Below are positions 33,276 through 40,587 of a stretch of 64,000 nucleotides of DNA, in pieces. The notes under the pieces are model-generated. The model ran no database searches. It worked only from the letters and a program-made list of their open reading frames with translations, and was not told where the DNA came from. How positions within the stretch are numbered: the first letter of the stretch is position 1; every line of letters starts with the position of its first letter. The translations under genes were made by a program, and so were the position numbers. The stretch is from DSYU01 sp964437595 (GTDB taxonomy: Bacteria > Chloroflexota > Anaerolineae > Anaerolineales > Anaerolineaceae): contig CAYTHO010000019.1 of NCBI GenBank assembly GCA_964437595.1, forward strand, positions 9,932-73,931, in the 5' to 3' direction.

Positions 33276-34265
33276 TCACATGAGCCGTATGCGTGGATCG
33301 AGCCAGGCCAGGGCCAGGTCGGATAGAAATGTGCCGACGACTGTCAGCGAGCTCAGCAGCAGGATAAACCCGGCAGCCAGGAACATATCTTGATTCATCA
33401 ACGACTGCAGTAGGATCGGGCCAGAGGTAGGCAGGTTCAATACCATGGAGACGATCGCCTCACCGGATACCAGCCCCGGCAGTGACCAGCCAATGGTGCT
33501 GATGAAAGGATTCAACGCGTGCCTTACCGGGTATTTGACCAGCAGTTTGGTCTCATCGAGGCCCTTCGCGCGCGCTGTATCAACATACGGCTTATTGAGC
33601 TCATCTAGCAGGTTGGCGCGCATGGTGCGGATCATACCGGCTGTGCCGCCAATGCCGATGATCACCACCGGAATCCACACATGCTTGAGCAGGTCCAGAA
33701 CTTTCGCCGTGCTCCACGGCGCGCTGGCATATTCTGGAGAAAACAGGCCAATCATCGATTGGTCAAAGAATTTGAAGTTGATATAAATCAAGACCAGGGC
33801 CAGCAGGAAATTTGGCACGGCCAGGCCGATGAACCCCAGGGAGGTAAAGAAATAATCGCCAAGCGTATATTTCTTTACCGCTGAATAGATGCCGATGGGT
33901 ATCGCCACAATCCAGACAAAGATCATCGAGAGGAAAGAAAGCGCAAAAGACATGGGTAGGCGCTCTGCGATCATATTCGACGCATCTTTCTGGTAAATAA
34001 AGCTGTAACCGAAGCGGCCTTTCGTAACAATGTTGGTAATCCACTTCCAGTACTGCACAACCAACGGCTGGTCCAGGCCGTATGTCTCGCGCATCATCTG
34101 TTCGTACTCTTGAGGGATTTCTTTTGTGCCGGTCGCGTACATTCTTCCGATCAGGTTTGACACATAATCGCCTGGAGGCAATTGGATCACGATGAACGAT
34201 ATGATGGAAATGATGAATATGGTCACAACCATATACAAAGACCGGCGGGCGACATATTTAACCAT
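33276..34265 (-). CDS. ABC transporter permease, OppB type
   Basis: 329 residues with six membrane segments. The N-terminus MVKYVARRSLYMVVTIFIIS is typical of OppB/DppB. PFRYS-like region GRFGYSFIYQKDASNMIAER and AVPNFLLALVLIYINF follow. The EAA motif region ARAKGLDETKLLVKYPVRHA contacts the ATPases. SD GAGGAGG precedes the ATG. The 197-base gap to the binding-protein gene upstream contains two strong hairpins that may set the ratio of binding protein to permease. Confidence 0.92.
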   Translation of the reverse strand: MVKYVARRSLYMVVTIFIISIISFIVIQLPPGDYVSNLIGRMYATGTKEIPQEYEQMMRETYGLDQPLVVQYWKWITNIVTKGRFGYSFIYQKDASNMIAERLPMSFALSFLSMIFVWIVAIPIGIYSAVKKYTLGDYFFTSLGFIGLAVPNFLLALVLIYINFKFFDQSMIGLFSPEYASAPWSTAKVLDLLKHVWIPVVIIGIGGTAGMIRTMRANLLDELNKPYVDTARAKGLDETKLLVKYPVRHALNPFISTIGWSLPGLVSGEAIVSMVLNLPTSGPILLQSLMNQDMFLAAGFILLLSSLTVVGTFLSDLALAWLDPRIRLM

Positions 34266-34350
34266 AGTGTCCTCCTCTTGATAATCATTGCTCCAGGCCC
34301 ATACTTCTGATCTACGGATAAGGCGTGAGCAAGCTTTACCTTCGTTCGCG

Positions 34351-34390
34351 GTTGTGTGTGAAACGGCATTTTCGCCGTTTCACACACAAC
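34351..34390. other. perfect 17-bp stem hairpin in the transporter operon
   Basis: GTTGTGTGTGAAACGGC (34351-34367) pairs perfectly with GCCGTTTCACACACAAC (34374-34390) over a 6-base loop. No U-tract follows on the minus strand, so it is more likely an mRNA-end stabiliser or processing site than a terminator. Confidence 0.75.
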
Positions 34391-34407
34391 TGGTATTTCA
34401 CTTACAG

Positions 34408-34444
34408 ACGGGTGTCTCAAAAAACGTACTTTTGAGACACCCGT
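34408..34444. other. second perfect hairpin, 19 bases past the binding-protein stop
   Basis: ACGGGTGTCTCAAAA (34408-34422) pairs with TTTTGAGACACCCGT (34430-34444), loop AACGTAC. The minus-strand side is followed by CTGTAAG rather than U's; the plus-strand side is followed by TTTTTAA. It probably protects the 3' end of the binding-protein message or attenuates readthrough. Confidence 0.7.
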
Positions 34445-34462
34445 TTTTAATCTGAAACTACG

Positions 34463-36535
34463 TTACTCTTTGATGTACCAGGTATCGGGCTGCATGATGT
34501 GGTAAACGCCTTCAACCCAGCCGGAGATCCACTCATCGGGGATGTTGCCCATGCGGGTGCTGAAGGGCTGGTAGCCCTCGCCAGGCCGGGCGGTGCCCAT
34601 GCAGTAGAATTCTTCCTGGGCGTCCGCGAGAACTTCCTTCATGAGCGCGATCTGCTCTTCCTGGGTGGTAGCAACCAGAACTTTTTCGTACTTGTCGCGC
34701 AGATCAAGATACTTCTGAGGCATTTCTACCTGAACGCTGGTGCCATCTTCAACCTTGTTCCGCCAGGCGAACCAGCCGTTACCGAACAGGCCGAAGTACT
34801 CGCCAGGCGTGAAGTAGCGTGCATCCATGATAGCGTTCAAGCCCGCGCCACCTTCACCGGTGTAGATGCTCATTTCGAGTTCGTTCTTCTTCTTGAGCTC
34901 AGTCCACGGATCGTTTGCCTGCGCGTTCAACTGGACATTCAGGCCAACCTCTTTCAGGTCTTCAATGATCAGTTCAGCTTGTTTGGCCCACGTGGTGCCG
35001 TAGGAAAGGCCGTTGTTGACCAGGGCGATGATGGTGAGGGGTTTGCCGTCGGGGCCGAGCCGCATGCCATCGCTGCCCTTGTCGGGGATGACTTTGTCGA
35101 GGTACTCGTTGGCCTTGGCAGTATCGTACTCGGTGTACTGGTTGGTCAGCGTTTCGTTATAGAGCGGTGAGCTCTCAAGCGGGGAGGGCTGTGCGGGCAC
35201 GCCCTGGCCGTCGAAGAGGGTGTCGATGATGCGCTGGCGGTTAATGGCGTGGGAAACGCCGATGCGGAAGTCTTTATTCTGGAACAGTTCCGCTTTCACC
35301 GGGTCAGCAACGGTGAAGTTGAAGTGAACCGTGGTTTGAACGCCACCGTCGGAGATCTGCTTGTTGATCTGGATCGGTTTGCCGCTGTTCATCGCATCAA
35401 AGAACAGAGCGCGGTCTTCGTTGGCGGGGTCTTTGATGAAGTCAACGTCGCCGTTGGCCGCGGCGGTCGTGCGGCTCTGAGCGTCCTGGAAGATGATGCC
35501 GGTCCATTTGTCAATGTAGGGCAGTTGGTTGCCTTCGGGGTCCACTTTCCAGTAGTAGGGGTTGCGTTCCAACTTGATTTCGGTGCCGCTGCCCAGGGGC
35601 TGGACGGTGCGCCAGGGGAACAGAACCGGGCGCTCGGGGTACAGCAACCAGCTGTTGAAATCCAGCTTCTTGTTGAACAGACCGACCCAATCCTGTACGC
35701 CTTCTTCAGCCTTTACCAGATCGTCTACCTTATCATTGTATTTTTTGTGGAACTGCTGGGCGTAGTGCTTGGGGTAGAAGGCCAGCATATTGCCTTCCCA
35801 AGCCGCCACTTTCATCGGGAACAAACCGTAGGGCTTGGCGAAGGAGAACTTCACGGTGTAGTCATCGATCTTGGTGGCTTTGAAATCTTTCGCGCCATCC
35901 TGAGGCAGCCAGTCGGCCACGGGGCCGCTCTTGTTGATTTCTTCGTTGAAAACAACATCTTCAACGTAGAACATAATGTCATCCGCGGTGAAATCAACAC
36001 CATCTGACCACTTCATTCCCTTGCGCAGGTGGATTGTGTATTCCTTGACATCGGCGCTGGCTTCGTAGCTTTCGGCAATGGCGGGGACAACACCAGAATA
36101 GTCAGGCTTCCATGCAATCAGGCGCTCCCAGGCGATACCGTACAGGCCGCCGCCCCACAATGGGTCGCCGGTCATACCGTTCTTCAATTCGCCGCCGTAC
36201 TTGCCAATTTCTTTGGCGGGCGTAACTACCATGGGGTTCTCGGGAATGCGCTCGTCAAGCGGGGGCAGTGTGCCAGCCTTGACCTGCTCTTCCAGCATGG
36301 GGGCTTCTTTGAAGGCCGGCGCGGGGGGCTCAGTCGGCGCGGCGGTCGGTTCAGCCTCGGCCTTGGTTGCCTCGGGGGCTTTGGTTGGTTCAGGGGCCTT
36401 GGTGGGCTCGACCTGGGCTTTGGTTGGTTCCGGGGCCAGCGTGGGCTGTGCCGGTTCGGGGGTGACCGACGTAGCGCATGCAGACAGCAGCATGGTTACG
36501 ATCAGAATCAGATTTAGAGCGAACATCTTACGCAT
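34463..36535 (-). CDS. ABC transporter substrate-binding lipoprotein (SBP family 5)
   Basis: 690 residues. Signal peptide with lipobox LLSACATSV, then a Lys/Pro/Thr linker with EPTKAPEPTKAPEATKAEAE repeats. The mature domain is a large family 5 solute-binding protein: SYEASADVKEYTIHLRKGMK with WSDGVDFTADDIMFYVEDVV, YIDKWTGIIFQDAQSRTTAA, RIGVSHAINRQRIIDTLFDG and AKQAELIIEDLKEVGLNVQL. The size is at the upper end of the family, as in binders of longer oligosaccharides. It is the first structural gene after the LacI regulator and has a palindromic operator in front. The ligand is inferred, not shown. Confidence 0.92.
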   Translation of the reverse strand: MRKMFALNLILIVTMLLSACATSVTPEPAQPTLAPEPTKAQVEPTKAPEPTKAPEATKAEAEPTAAPTEPPAPAFKEAPMLEEQVKAGTLPPLDERIPENPMVVTPAKEIGKYGGELKNGMTGDPLWGGGLYGIAWERLIAWKPDYSGVVPAIAESYEASADVKEYTIHLRKGMKWSDGVDFTADDIMFYVEDVVFNEEINKSGPVADWLPQDGAKDFKATKIDDYTVKFSFAKPYGLFPMKVAAWEGNMLAFYPKHYAQQFHKKYNDKVDDLVKAEEGVQDWVGLFNKKLDFNSWLLYPERPVLFPWRTVQPLGSGTEIKLERNPYYWKVDPEGNQLPYIDKWTGIIFQDAQSRTTAAANGDVDFIKDPANEDRALFFDAMNSGKPIQINKQISDGGVQTTVHFNFTVADPVKAELFQNKDFRIGVSHAINRQRIIDTLFDGQGVPAQPSPLESSPLYNETLTNQYTEYDTAKANEYLDKVIPDKGSDGMRLGPDGKPLTIIALVNNGLSYGTTWAKQAELIIEDLKEVGLNVQLNAQANDPWTELKKKNELEMSIYTGEGGAGLNAIMDARYFTPGEYFGLFGNGWFAWRNKVEDGTSVQVEMPQKYLDLRDKYEKVLVATTQEEQIALMKEVLADAQEEFYCMGTARPGEGYQPFSTRMGNIPDEWISGWVEGVYHIMQPDTWYIKE

Positions 36536-36568
36536 GAGAATCTTCCTCCTAAAAGTCGAAACATTTTT

Positions 36569-36578
36569 TGAACGTTCA
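36569..36578. promoter_or_regulatory. LacI-type operator before the binding-protein gene
   Basis: Perfect palindrome TGAACGTTCA with the central CG typical of LacI-family sites. A minus-strand -10 candidate TATAGT lies at 36598-36603, so the site would cover about +13 to +22 and act as a roadblock. A related half (TGAACGATTT, 37816-37825) overlaps the start of the lacI gene's own transcript. Confidence 0.55.
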
Positions 36579-36711
36579 CTACATTGATTGGGGCACTACT
36601 ATATTGCTGTTTCTTTGCTAAACATCACCTCCTCTAAATCTACTTATGTGTGATCTAACAAGTTGCTAATCGATCACCCTGGCAATGAAAATCTGCCAGG
36701 GCTGCCCGTGG

Positions 36712-37749
36712 TCAGGGGGGTGGGTTACGCGTCGCCACGGAATCGCGGATAATTAACTGGGTTGATACGCGCGTTGTGATTTTGGGCTGTTCCGGGTTCT
36801 GCACCCGGTCTACCAGATGGCGGACACTCATCATTCCCATCCATGTTTTATGGACATGTACGGTGGTGAGCGCCGGGGTAACAGCCCTGGAAAGATCGAT
36901 GTTATCGAACCCTACGATGGAGATGTCATCTGGGACGCGCAGTTTCATCTCTCGCACCGTGGCATAGATGCCAATGGCGATATCATCGTTGCAGGTAAAA
37001 ATTGCTGAAACCTGCGGGTGCTCTGCACGCATTTGCTTGAATGCTTCGCTGGCAGGGGTCCGGTCTAACGTGGATATTCCGAGATAGCTATCTGTGAGTC
37101 CGTTATCAGCAAGCGCCTTCAGGTAGCCTTCTTTTCGCTCCTGTATGCTCGGGTGGGGATCTTCGTACCAACCGATCAGGCCGATGTGACGATGGCCTTG
37201 TTTTGCCAGGTAATTGACTGCGTTGTAGGCGCCTTCAAAGTTTTCGATATTGATGCTGTCAAAGGGGAGATTGGGAGCAAACCCGTCAACAAGGACTACT
37301 GGTACGCAGAGAGTCTTTTGAATTTGTTCGATTGCGTCTTCCAGGAATGTGCCGATTAAAATCAACCCTTCGATACGTTGATCGTGGATGACGGCAGGCC
37401 AATTCACTGGCCGCTTGCGCTTGTCCACGTCAATGGTTGAGAACATTAAGCTGATGCCGTGCTTGCGGCACTCGCTTTCAACCCCTGACTGAATATGGGT
37501 GTAAAAAACGCTGGGCTCAATTTCGGTGCCAACATCATGCATGACCAGCATCCCAATCATGGAAAGTGGTTTTTCACCGGTCATTGCGGCTGGCACGCGC
37601 GCCTGGTACCCCAAAGCAATCGCGGCCTCCAGCACCCGCGTGCGTGTAGCGGGTGAGACGTTTGGCCGGTTATTAATCGCTTGAGACGCTGTACCAACAG
37701 AAACGCCCGCATATTCGGCAACATTGCGCAGCGTTACTTCTGAGGCCAT
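36712..37749 (-). CDS. LacI-family transcriptional regulator
   Basis: 345 residues. The N-terminal DNA-binding head is VTLRNVAEYAGVSVGTASQA followed by INNRPNVSPATRTRVLEAAI, with the hinge helix at LGYQ. The effector domain is periplasmic-binding-like: SMIGMLVMHDV, EGLILIGTFLED, GHRHIGLIGWYEDPHPSIQE, SAIFTCNDDIAIGIYATVRE, DISIVGFDNIDLSRAVTPAL with TTVHVHK. LacI members of this type respond to sugars. It lies 176 bases before the ABC binding-protein gene in the same orientation and probably controls it. A -35/-10 pair with ideal spacing and a half operator suggest autoregulation. Confidence 0.93.
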   Translation of the reverse strand: MASEVTLRNVAEYAGVSVGTASQAINNRPNVSPATRTRVLEAAIALGYQARVPAAMTGEKPLSMIGMLVMHDVGTEIEPSVFYTHIQSGVESECRKHGISLMFSTIDVDKRKRPVNWPAVIHDQRIEGLILIGTFLEDAIEQIQKTLCVPVVLVDGFAPNLPFDSINIENFEGAYNAVNYLAKQGHRHIGLIGWYEDPHPSIQERKEGYLKALADNGLTDSYLGISTLDRTPASEAFKQMRAEHPQVSAIFTCNDDIAIGIYATVREMKLRVPDDISIVGFDNIDLSRAVTPALTTVHVHKTWMGMMSVRHLVDRVQNPEQPKITTRVSTQLIIRDSVATRNPPP

Positions 37750-37826
37750 TAAGGGACTCTCTTCTTAACTTATTAGGGCAACGAAAATGTTCACGGGAAT
37801 AGTGTGAAGTTTCAATGAACGATTTT

Positions 37827-37855
37827 ATAATACTATAAAAAATTTTTAAAGTCAA
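37827..37855 (-). promoter_or_regulatory. promoter of lacI-type regulator
   Basis: Minus-strand TTGACT (37850-37855, 5/6), 17-base A/T-rich spacer, TATTAT (37827-37832, 5/6). One of the best sigma70 matches in the window. Confidence 0.65.
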
Positions 37856-37874
37856 TCATAAAAAAAATTGCAAT

Positions 37875-37895
37875 TTGATCACAAATTTTGATCAA
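37875..37895. promoter_or_regulatory. inverted repeat upstream of the regulator promoter
   Basis: TTGATC at 37875-37880 and GATCAA at 37890-37895 flank 9 bases. It overlaps the last codons of hoxW and lies about 20-40 bases upstream of the -35 of the LacI gene. It may be an activator site; as a terminator it would be weak. Confidence 0.3.
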
Positions 37896-38380
37896 TGCGC
37901 ATCCCTTATCCAGGCTTCTAACAGGTCGATGGCTCGATTCACCAGGGCTGAGGTCTTCGGTGAAAGCTCTCTGGTGAACTCAAACTGGTAACCCCGCACG
38001 GAGAGCAGCCTTGCTTCAGGTTTCTTTTCATAAATTGCCTCTGTCAGTGCAAGGCAGGCTGCTGGCGTAAGGTGATGGGTAAACGCGGATGCCGCCGGGC
38101 TGGCCTCTACAGGTTGAAGCATGATTTCTTCCGCAATATTGCCGGTATGCGCATCTACAAAACAGATGCGCTCATACTGTGCAAAATCCTCCGACATTTC
38201 CGGCACAAGCTGCAGTACGTACCACAGGTCAACCTCATTTCCTTCGGGGAAAAAGCCGTCTTCCGGGGCGGCTGGAACGGGCTGCCCTAAATTTTGTGCC
38301 AGCCTGGTGAGTATATGCCATGCTACACCATCATCCTGCCGATCGGCATTACCGTATCCTACAATTAATACTCTGGTCAT
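37892..38380 (-). CDS. hoxW: NiFe hydrogenase maturation protease
   Basis: 162 residues. The start at 38380 is preferred because AGGA then lies 6 bases upstream; the ATG at 38386 is too close to it. The N-terminus MTRVLIVGYGNADRQDDGVA holds the HybD-family GxGNxxxxDDGxG motif with a metal-binding Asp, later ICFVDAHTG (second acidic site) and THHLTPAACLALTEAIYEKK with the metal His. It cleaves the C-terminal tail of the large subunit after Ni insertion. HoxH just upstream has such a tail. It is separated from hoxH by 170 bases containing a GC-rich hairpin. Confidence 0.87.
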   Translation of the reverse strand: MTRVLIVGYGNADRQDDGVAWHILTRLAQNLGQPVPAAPEDGFFPEGNEVDLWYVLQLVPEMSEDFAQYERICFVDAHTGNIAEEIMLQPVEASPAASAFTHHLTPAACLALTEAIYEKKPEARLLSVRGYQFEFTRELSPKTSALVNRAIDLLEAWIRDAH

Positions 38381-38473
38381 CTTCATTCCTGGGTAGAAGA
38401 CGGTCGGCGTTGGGGTGAGCTATGGAGAAAGATCATAAGCGCTTCCATTTCTGTGGCGTCTGGTGAAATTAAC

Positions 38474-38500
38474 CCCGGCCCCGGATATTCCGGAGCCGGG
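38474..38500 (-). terminator. GC-rich hairpin between hoxH and hoxW
   Basis: CCCGGCTCCGG and CCGGGGCCGGG fold with one mismatch over an AATAT loop on the minus strand, followed by GTTAATTTC. Possible terminator or attenuator before the protease gene. Confidence 0.4.
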
Positions 38501-38550
38501 AAAATATCATGGGGAACGCACTTACCTCAATTTGGGTTTCAGTAAACGCT

Positions 38551-39999
38551 CTATTCCATATTGCGATGCAGGGTCTGTACAAGCTCCCCTTCGCTATCCA
38601 GCACATTTACCACTATGGGCATCTGGCCTACGGCGTGCGTGGAGCAGGACAGGCAGGGGTCGTAAGCGCGGATTGCGGCTTCTACCCGGTTCAGCAGCCC
38701 TTCGCGGATTTCGCCCTGGATGTATGTTTTTGCCACACTGTCGACCGCGTTGCTCATTGCCCAGTTGTTGTGGCCGGTAGAGACGATCATGTTGACTTTG
38801 GTCAACTGCCCCGAAGGTTCGGCCCAATAGTGGTGGATCAGCGTGCCGCGCGGCGCTTCGATCACGCCGACGCCCTGGCCCTGGAAGGTTTGTTTGGTGT
38901 TCAGAATGTCGGTGCTCAAAATATCCGGGTCTTCGCACAGCATCCGCACCCGCTCCGCCGCAAACAGGATTTCAACCAGGCGGGCGTAGTGATAATACAG
39001 GGTGTTTTCGACCGGCTTACCACCGTTGAAGGATTTGAATTTTTTCAGTTCTTCATTAGCCAGCGGCGTGTCGATTTTATCCGATGTGTTGAGCCGGCCC
39101 AGCGGGCCAACGCGGTATACGCCCTGCGGGTACCCCATCTTCTTATAGTAGGGGAACTTCAGGTACGACCAGTTTTCAACGTGCTCCAGGATGTAATCGA
39201 GGTAGTTTTTTCCATCGAACTTTTCAAGCTGGCGGCCATCCGAGCCAATCAGACGGATCTGGCCATCATACAGCTCAAGCCCATTTTCCGGAGTGACCAG
39301 GCCGAAATAGCCGGTGGGGAACACGGCGAACTTGTTGATATCTTCCATGTTCGCTTCCGCCCATTGGCTCATGATCTGCAGCCCCACCTGAACGGTGGCA
39401 ATCGCATCGTCTACTCCCGCCAGGATCAGGTCGCGTTCGCTTGCTTTCAGTGCGTTGTTGACTCCGCCCGGCACGGCAAAGGTCGGGTGGATGCGCCGCC
39501 CGCCCAGAGTATGGATGATCTCCTGCCCAAATTTGCGCAGCATCACCGCTCTGGTCGCCAGGGCCGGGTTTGCGCCAATCAGCCCAACCACGTTGCGCGT
39601 GGCGGGGTCGGCATCGAATCCAAGCAGCAAATCCGGGCCGGCCAACTCGAAGAAATGCATCCCATGGCTCTGAATTATCTGGCCCATGTGCATCAGCTCG
39701 CGCAGCAGGGAAGCCGGGCGGGGTGGGGGGCAGTCCATCAGCGCATCACCGGCCTTAGCTGCCGCCAGGTGGTGGCTGACCGGACAGATTCCGCAGATGC
39801 GCGGGGTGATCTGCGGCATTTCAAAGTACATGCGCCCTTCGCAGAATTTTTCGAAGCCACGGAATTCGTTCACGTGCATGTAGGCCCGCTCGACTTTTCC
39901 GGCATCATTCAGGTGAATGGTGACCTTGGCGTGCCCTTCAATGCGGGTGACGGGTTCGATCGTCACTTTTTGTGACGCAGTTATTTTTTGAGTTGCCAT
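38551..39999 (-). CDS. hoxH: NiFe hydrogenase large subunit (HoxH type, group 3)
   Basis: 482 residues. The catalytic subunit with Ni-Fe(CN)2CO. The L1 motif is RIEGHAKVTIH then PRICGICPVSHHLAAAKAGD; L2 is DPCLSCSTHAVGQMP near the C-terminus, so both Cys pairs that hold nickel are present. After L2, 17 or so residues (IVVNVLDSEGELVQTLHRNM) form the tail removed by the maturation protease. The DPCxSC-TH-A-GxMP form of L2 is that of cytoplasmic group 3 (HoxH/Mvh-like) enzymes rather than periplasmic uptake enzymes. No Tat signal is found on the small subunit, in keeping with that. Function: reversible H2 oxidation/proton reduction. Confidence 0.93.
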   Translation of the reverse strand: MATQKITASQKVTIEPVTRIEGHAKVTIHLNDAGKVERAYMHVNEFRGFEKFCEGRMYFEMPQITPRICGICPVSHHLAAAKAGDALMDCPPPRPASLLRELMHMGQIIQSHGMHFFELAGPDLLLGFDADPATRNVVGLIGANPALATRAVMLRKFGQEIIHTLGGRRIHPTFAVPGGVNNALKASERDLILAGVDDAIATVQVGLQIMSQWAEANMEDINKFAVFPTGYFGLVTPENGLELYDGQIRLIGSDGRQLEKFDGKNYLDYILEHVENWSYLKFPYYKKMGYPQGVYRVGPLGRLNTSDKIDTPLANEELKKFKSFNGGKPVENTLYYHYARLVEILFAAERVRMLCEDPDILSTDILNTKQTFQGQGVGVIEAPRGTLIHHYWAEPSGQLTKVNMIVSTGHNNWAMSNAVDSVAKTYIQGEIREGLLNRVEAAIRAYDPCLSCSTHAVGQMPIVVNVLDSEGELVQTLHRNME

Positions 40000-40016
40000 A
40001 GCTTACCTCTAATCCC

Positions 40017-40559
40017 TTAGTGCCACTGAAGTTTGCCGTCATCGAGGACGGGCTTGCGGCCCTGCGCCAGCTCCGACAGGACGTAAAAGATCGTGTCTGG
40101 GTCGGGCGGGCAGCCCGGGACAAAAAGATCGACCGGAACCACCTCCTGCAGGGCGCGCACTTTGGTCATCTGCGCCAGCTCGGGGTCCGATGGGATCATC
40201 GCTTCGCTGTCGTTGCTGTCGGCTTCCACATATGCCCGGCGCAGCGCCTCTTCCAGGGTAAAGAAGTTGCGCATGGCCGGTACGCCGCCAAACACGGCGC
40301 AGTCGCCAAATGCCACCAGGAGCTTGCAGCGCTTGCGGAATTTCTGCGCTACCTCTTCATTGTATGTGTTGTTAATTCCGCCTTCTAGAATGCCAACATC
40401 CACGCCCTCTTCATCCGGCTCTTTCAAGTCGGTGATTGGGGTGGAGCGCAGGTCGGCTAATTCGGCAACCGTAATAATGCGTTCATCGATGTCCAGCAGT
40501 GACATGTGACAGCCCGCGCATCCGCAAAGCCAATCTGAGGAAATTTTGGGTTTCGCCAT
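40017..40559 (-). CDS. hoxY: NiFe hydrogenase small subunit (HoxY type)
   Basis: 180 residues, the short small-subunit type with only the proximal [4Fe-4S] cluster. Cysteines at SSDWLCGCAGCHMSLLDIDE, VAFGDCAVFGGVP and VPGCPPDPDTIFYVLSELAQ fit the cluster ligands. There is no signal peptide, so it is cytoplasmic. It lies 17 bases upstream of hoxH and 28 bases downstream of the diaphorase-like gene. It takes electrons from HoxH and passes them to the iron-sulfur protein. Confidence 0.9.
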   Translation of the reverse strand: MAKPKISSDWLCGCAGCHMSLLDIDERIITVAELADLRSTPITDLKEPDEEGVDVGILEGGINNTYNEEVAQKFRKRCKLLVAFGDCAVFGGVPAMRNFFTLEEALRRAYVEADSNDSEAMIPSDPELAQMTKVRALQEVVPVDLFVPGCPPDPDTIFYVLSELAQGRKPVLDDGKLQWH

Positions 40560-40587
40560 TGTTTTCTCCTTCGTTCATTACCAATAA

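Noticed and set aside
34351..34444. The two hairpins as arms of a small mobile repeat
   Set aside because: They differ in sequence, have no target-site duplication that I can see and no transposase is near.
38509..39975. A 488-codon open frame on the plus strand opposite hoxH
   Set aside because: It is the antisense reading of a conserved hydrogenase subunit with clear L1/L2 motifs. The antisense frame has no recognisable motif; it stays open because of codon bias in the real gene.
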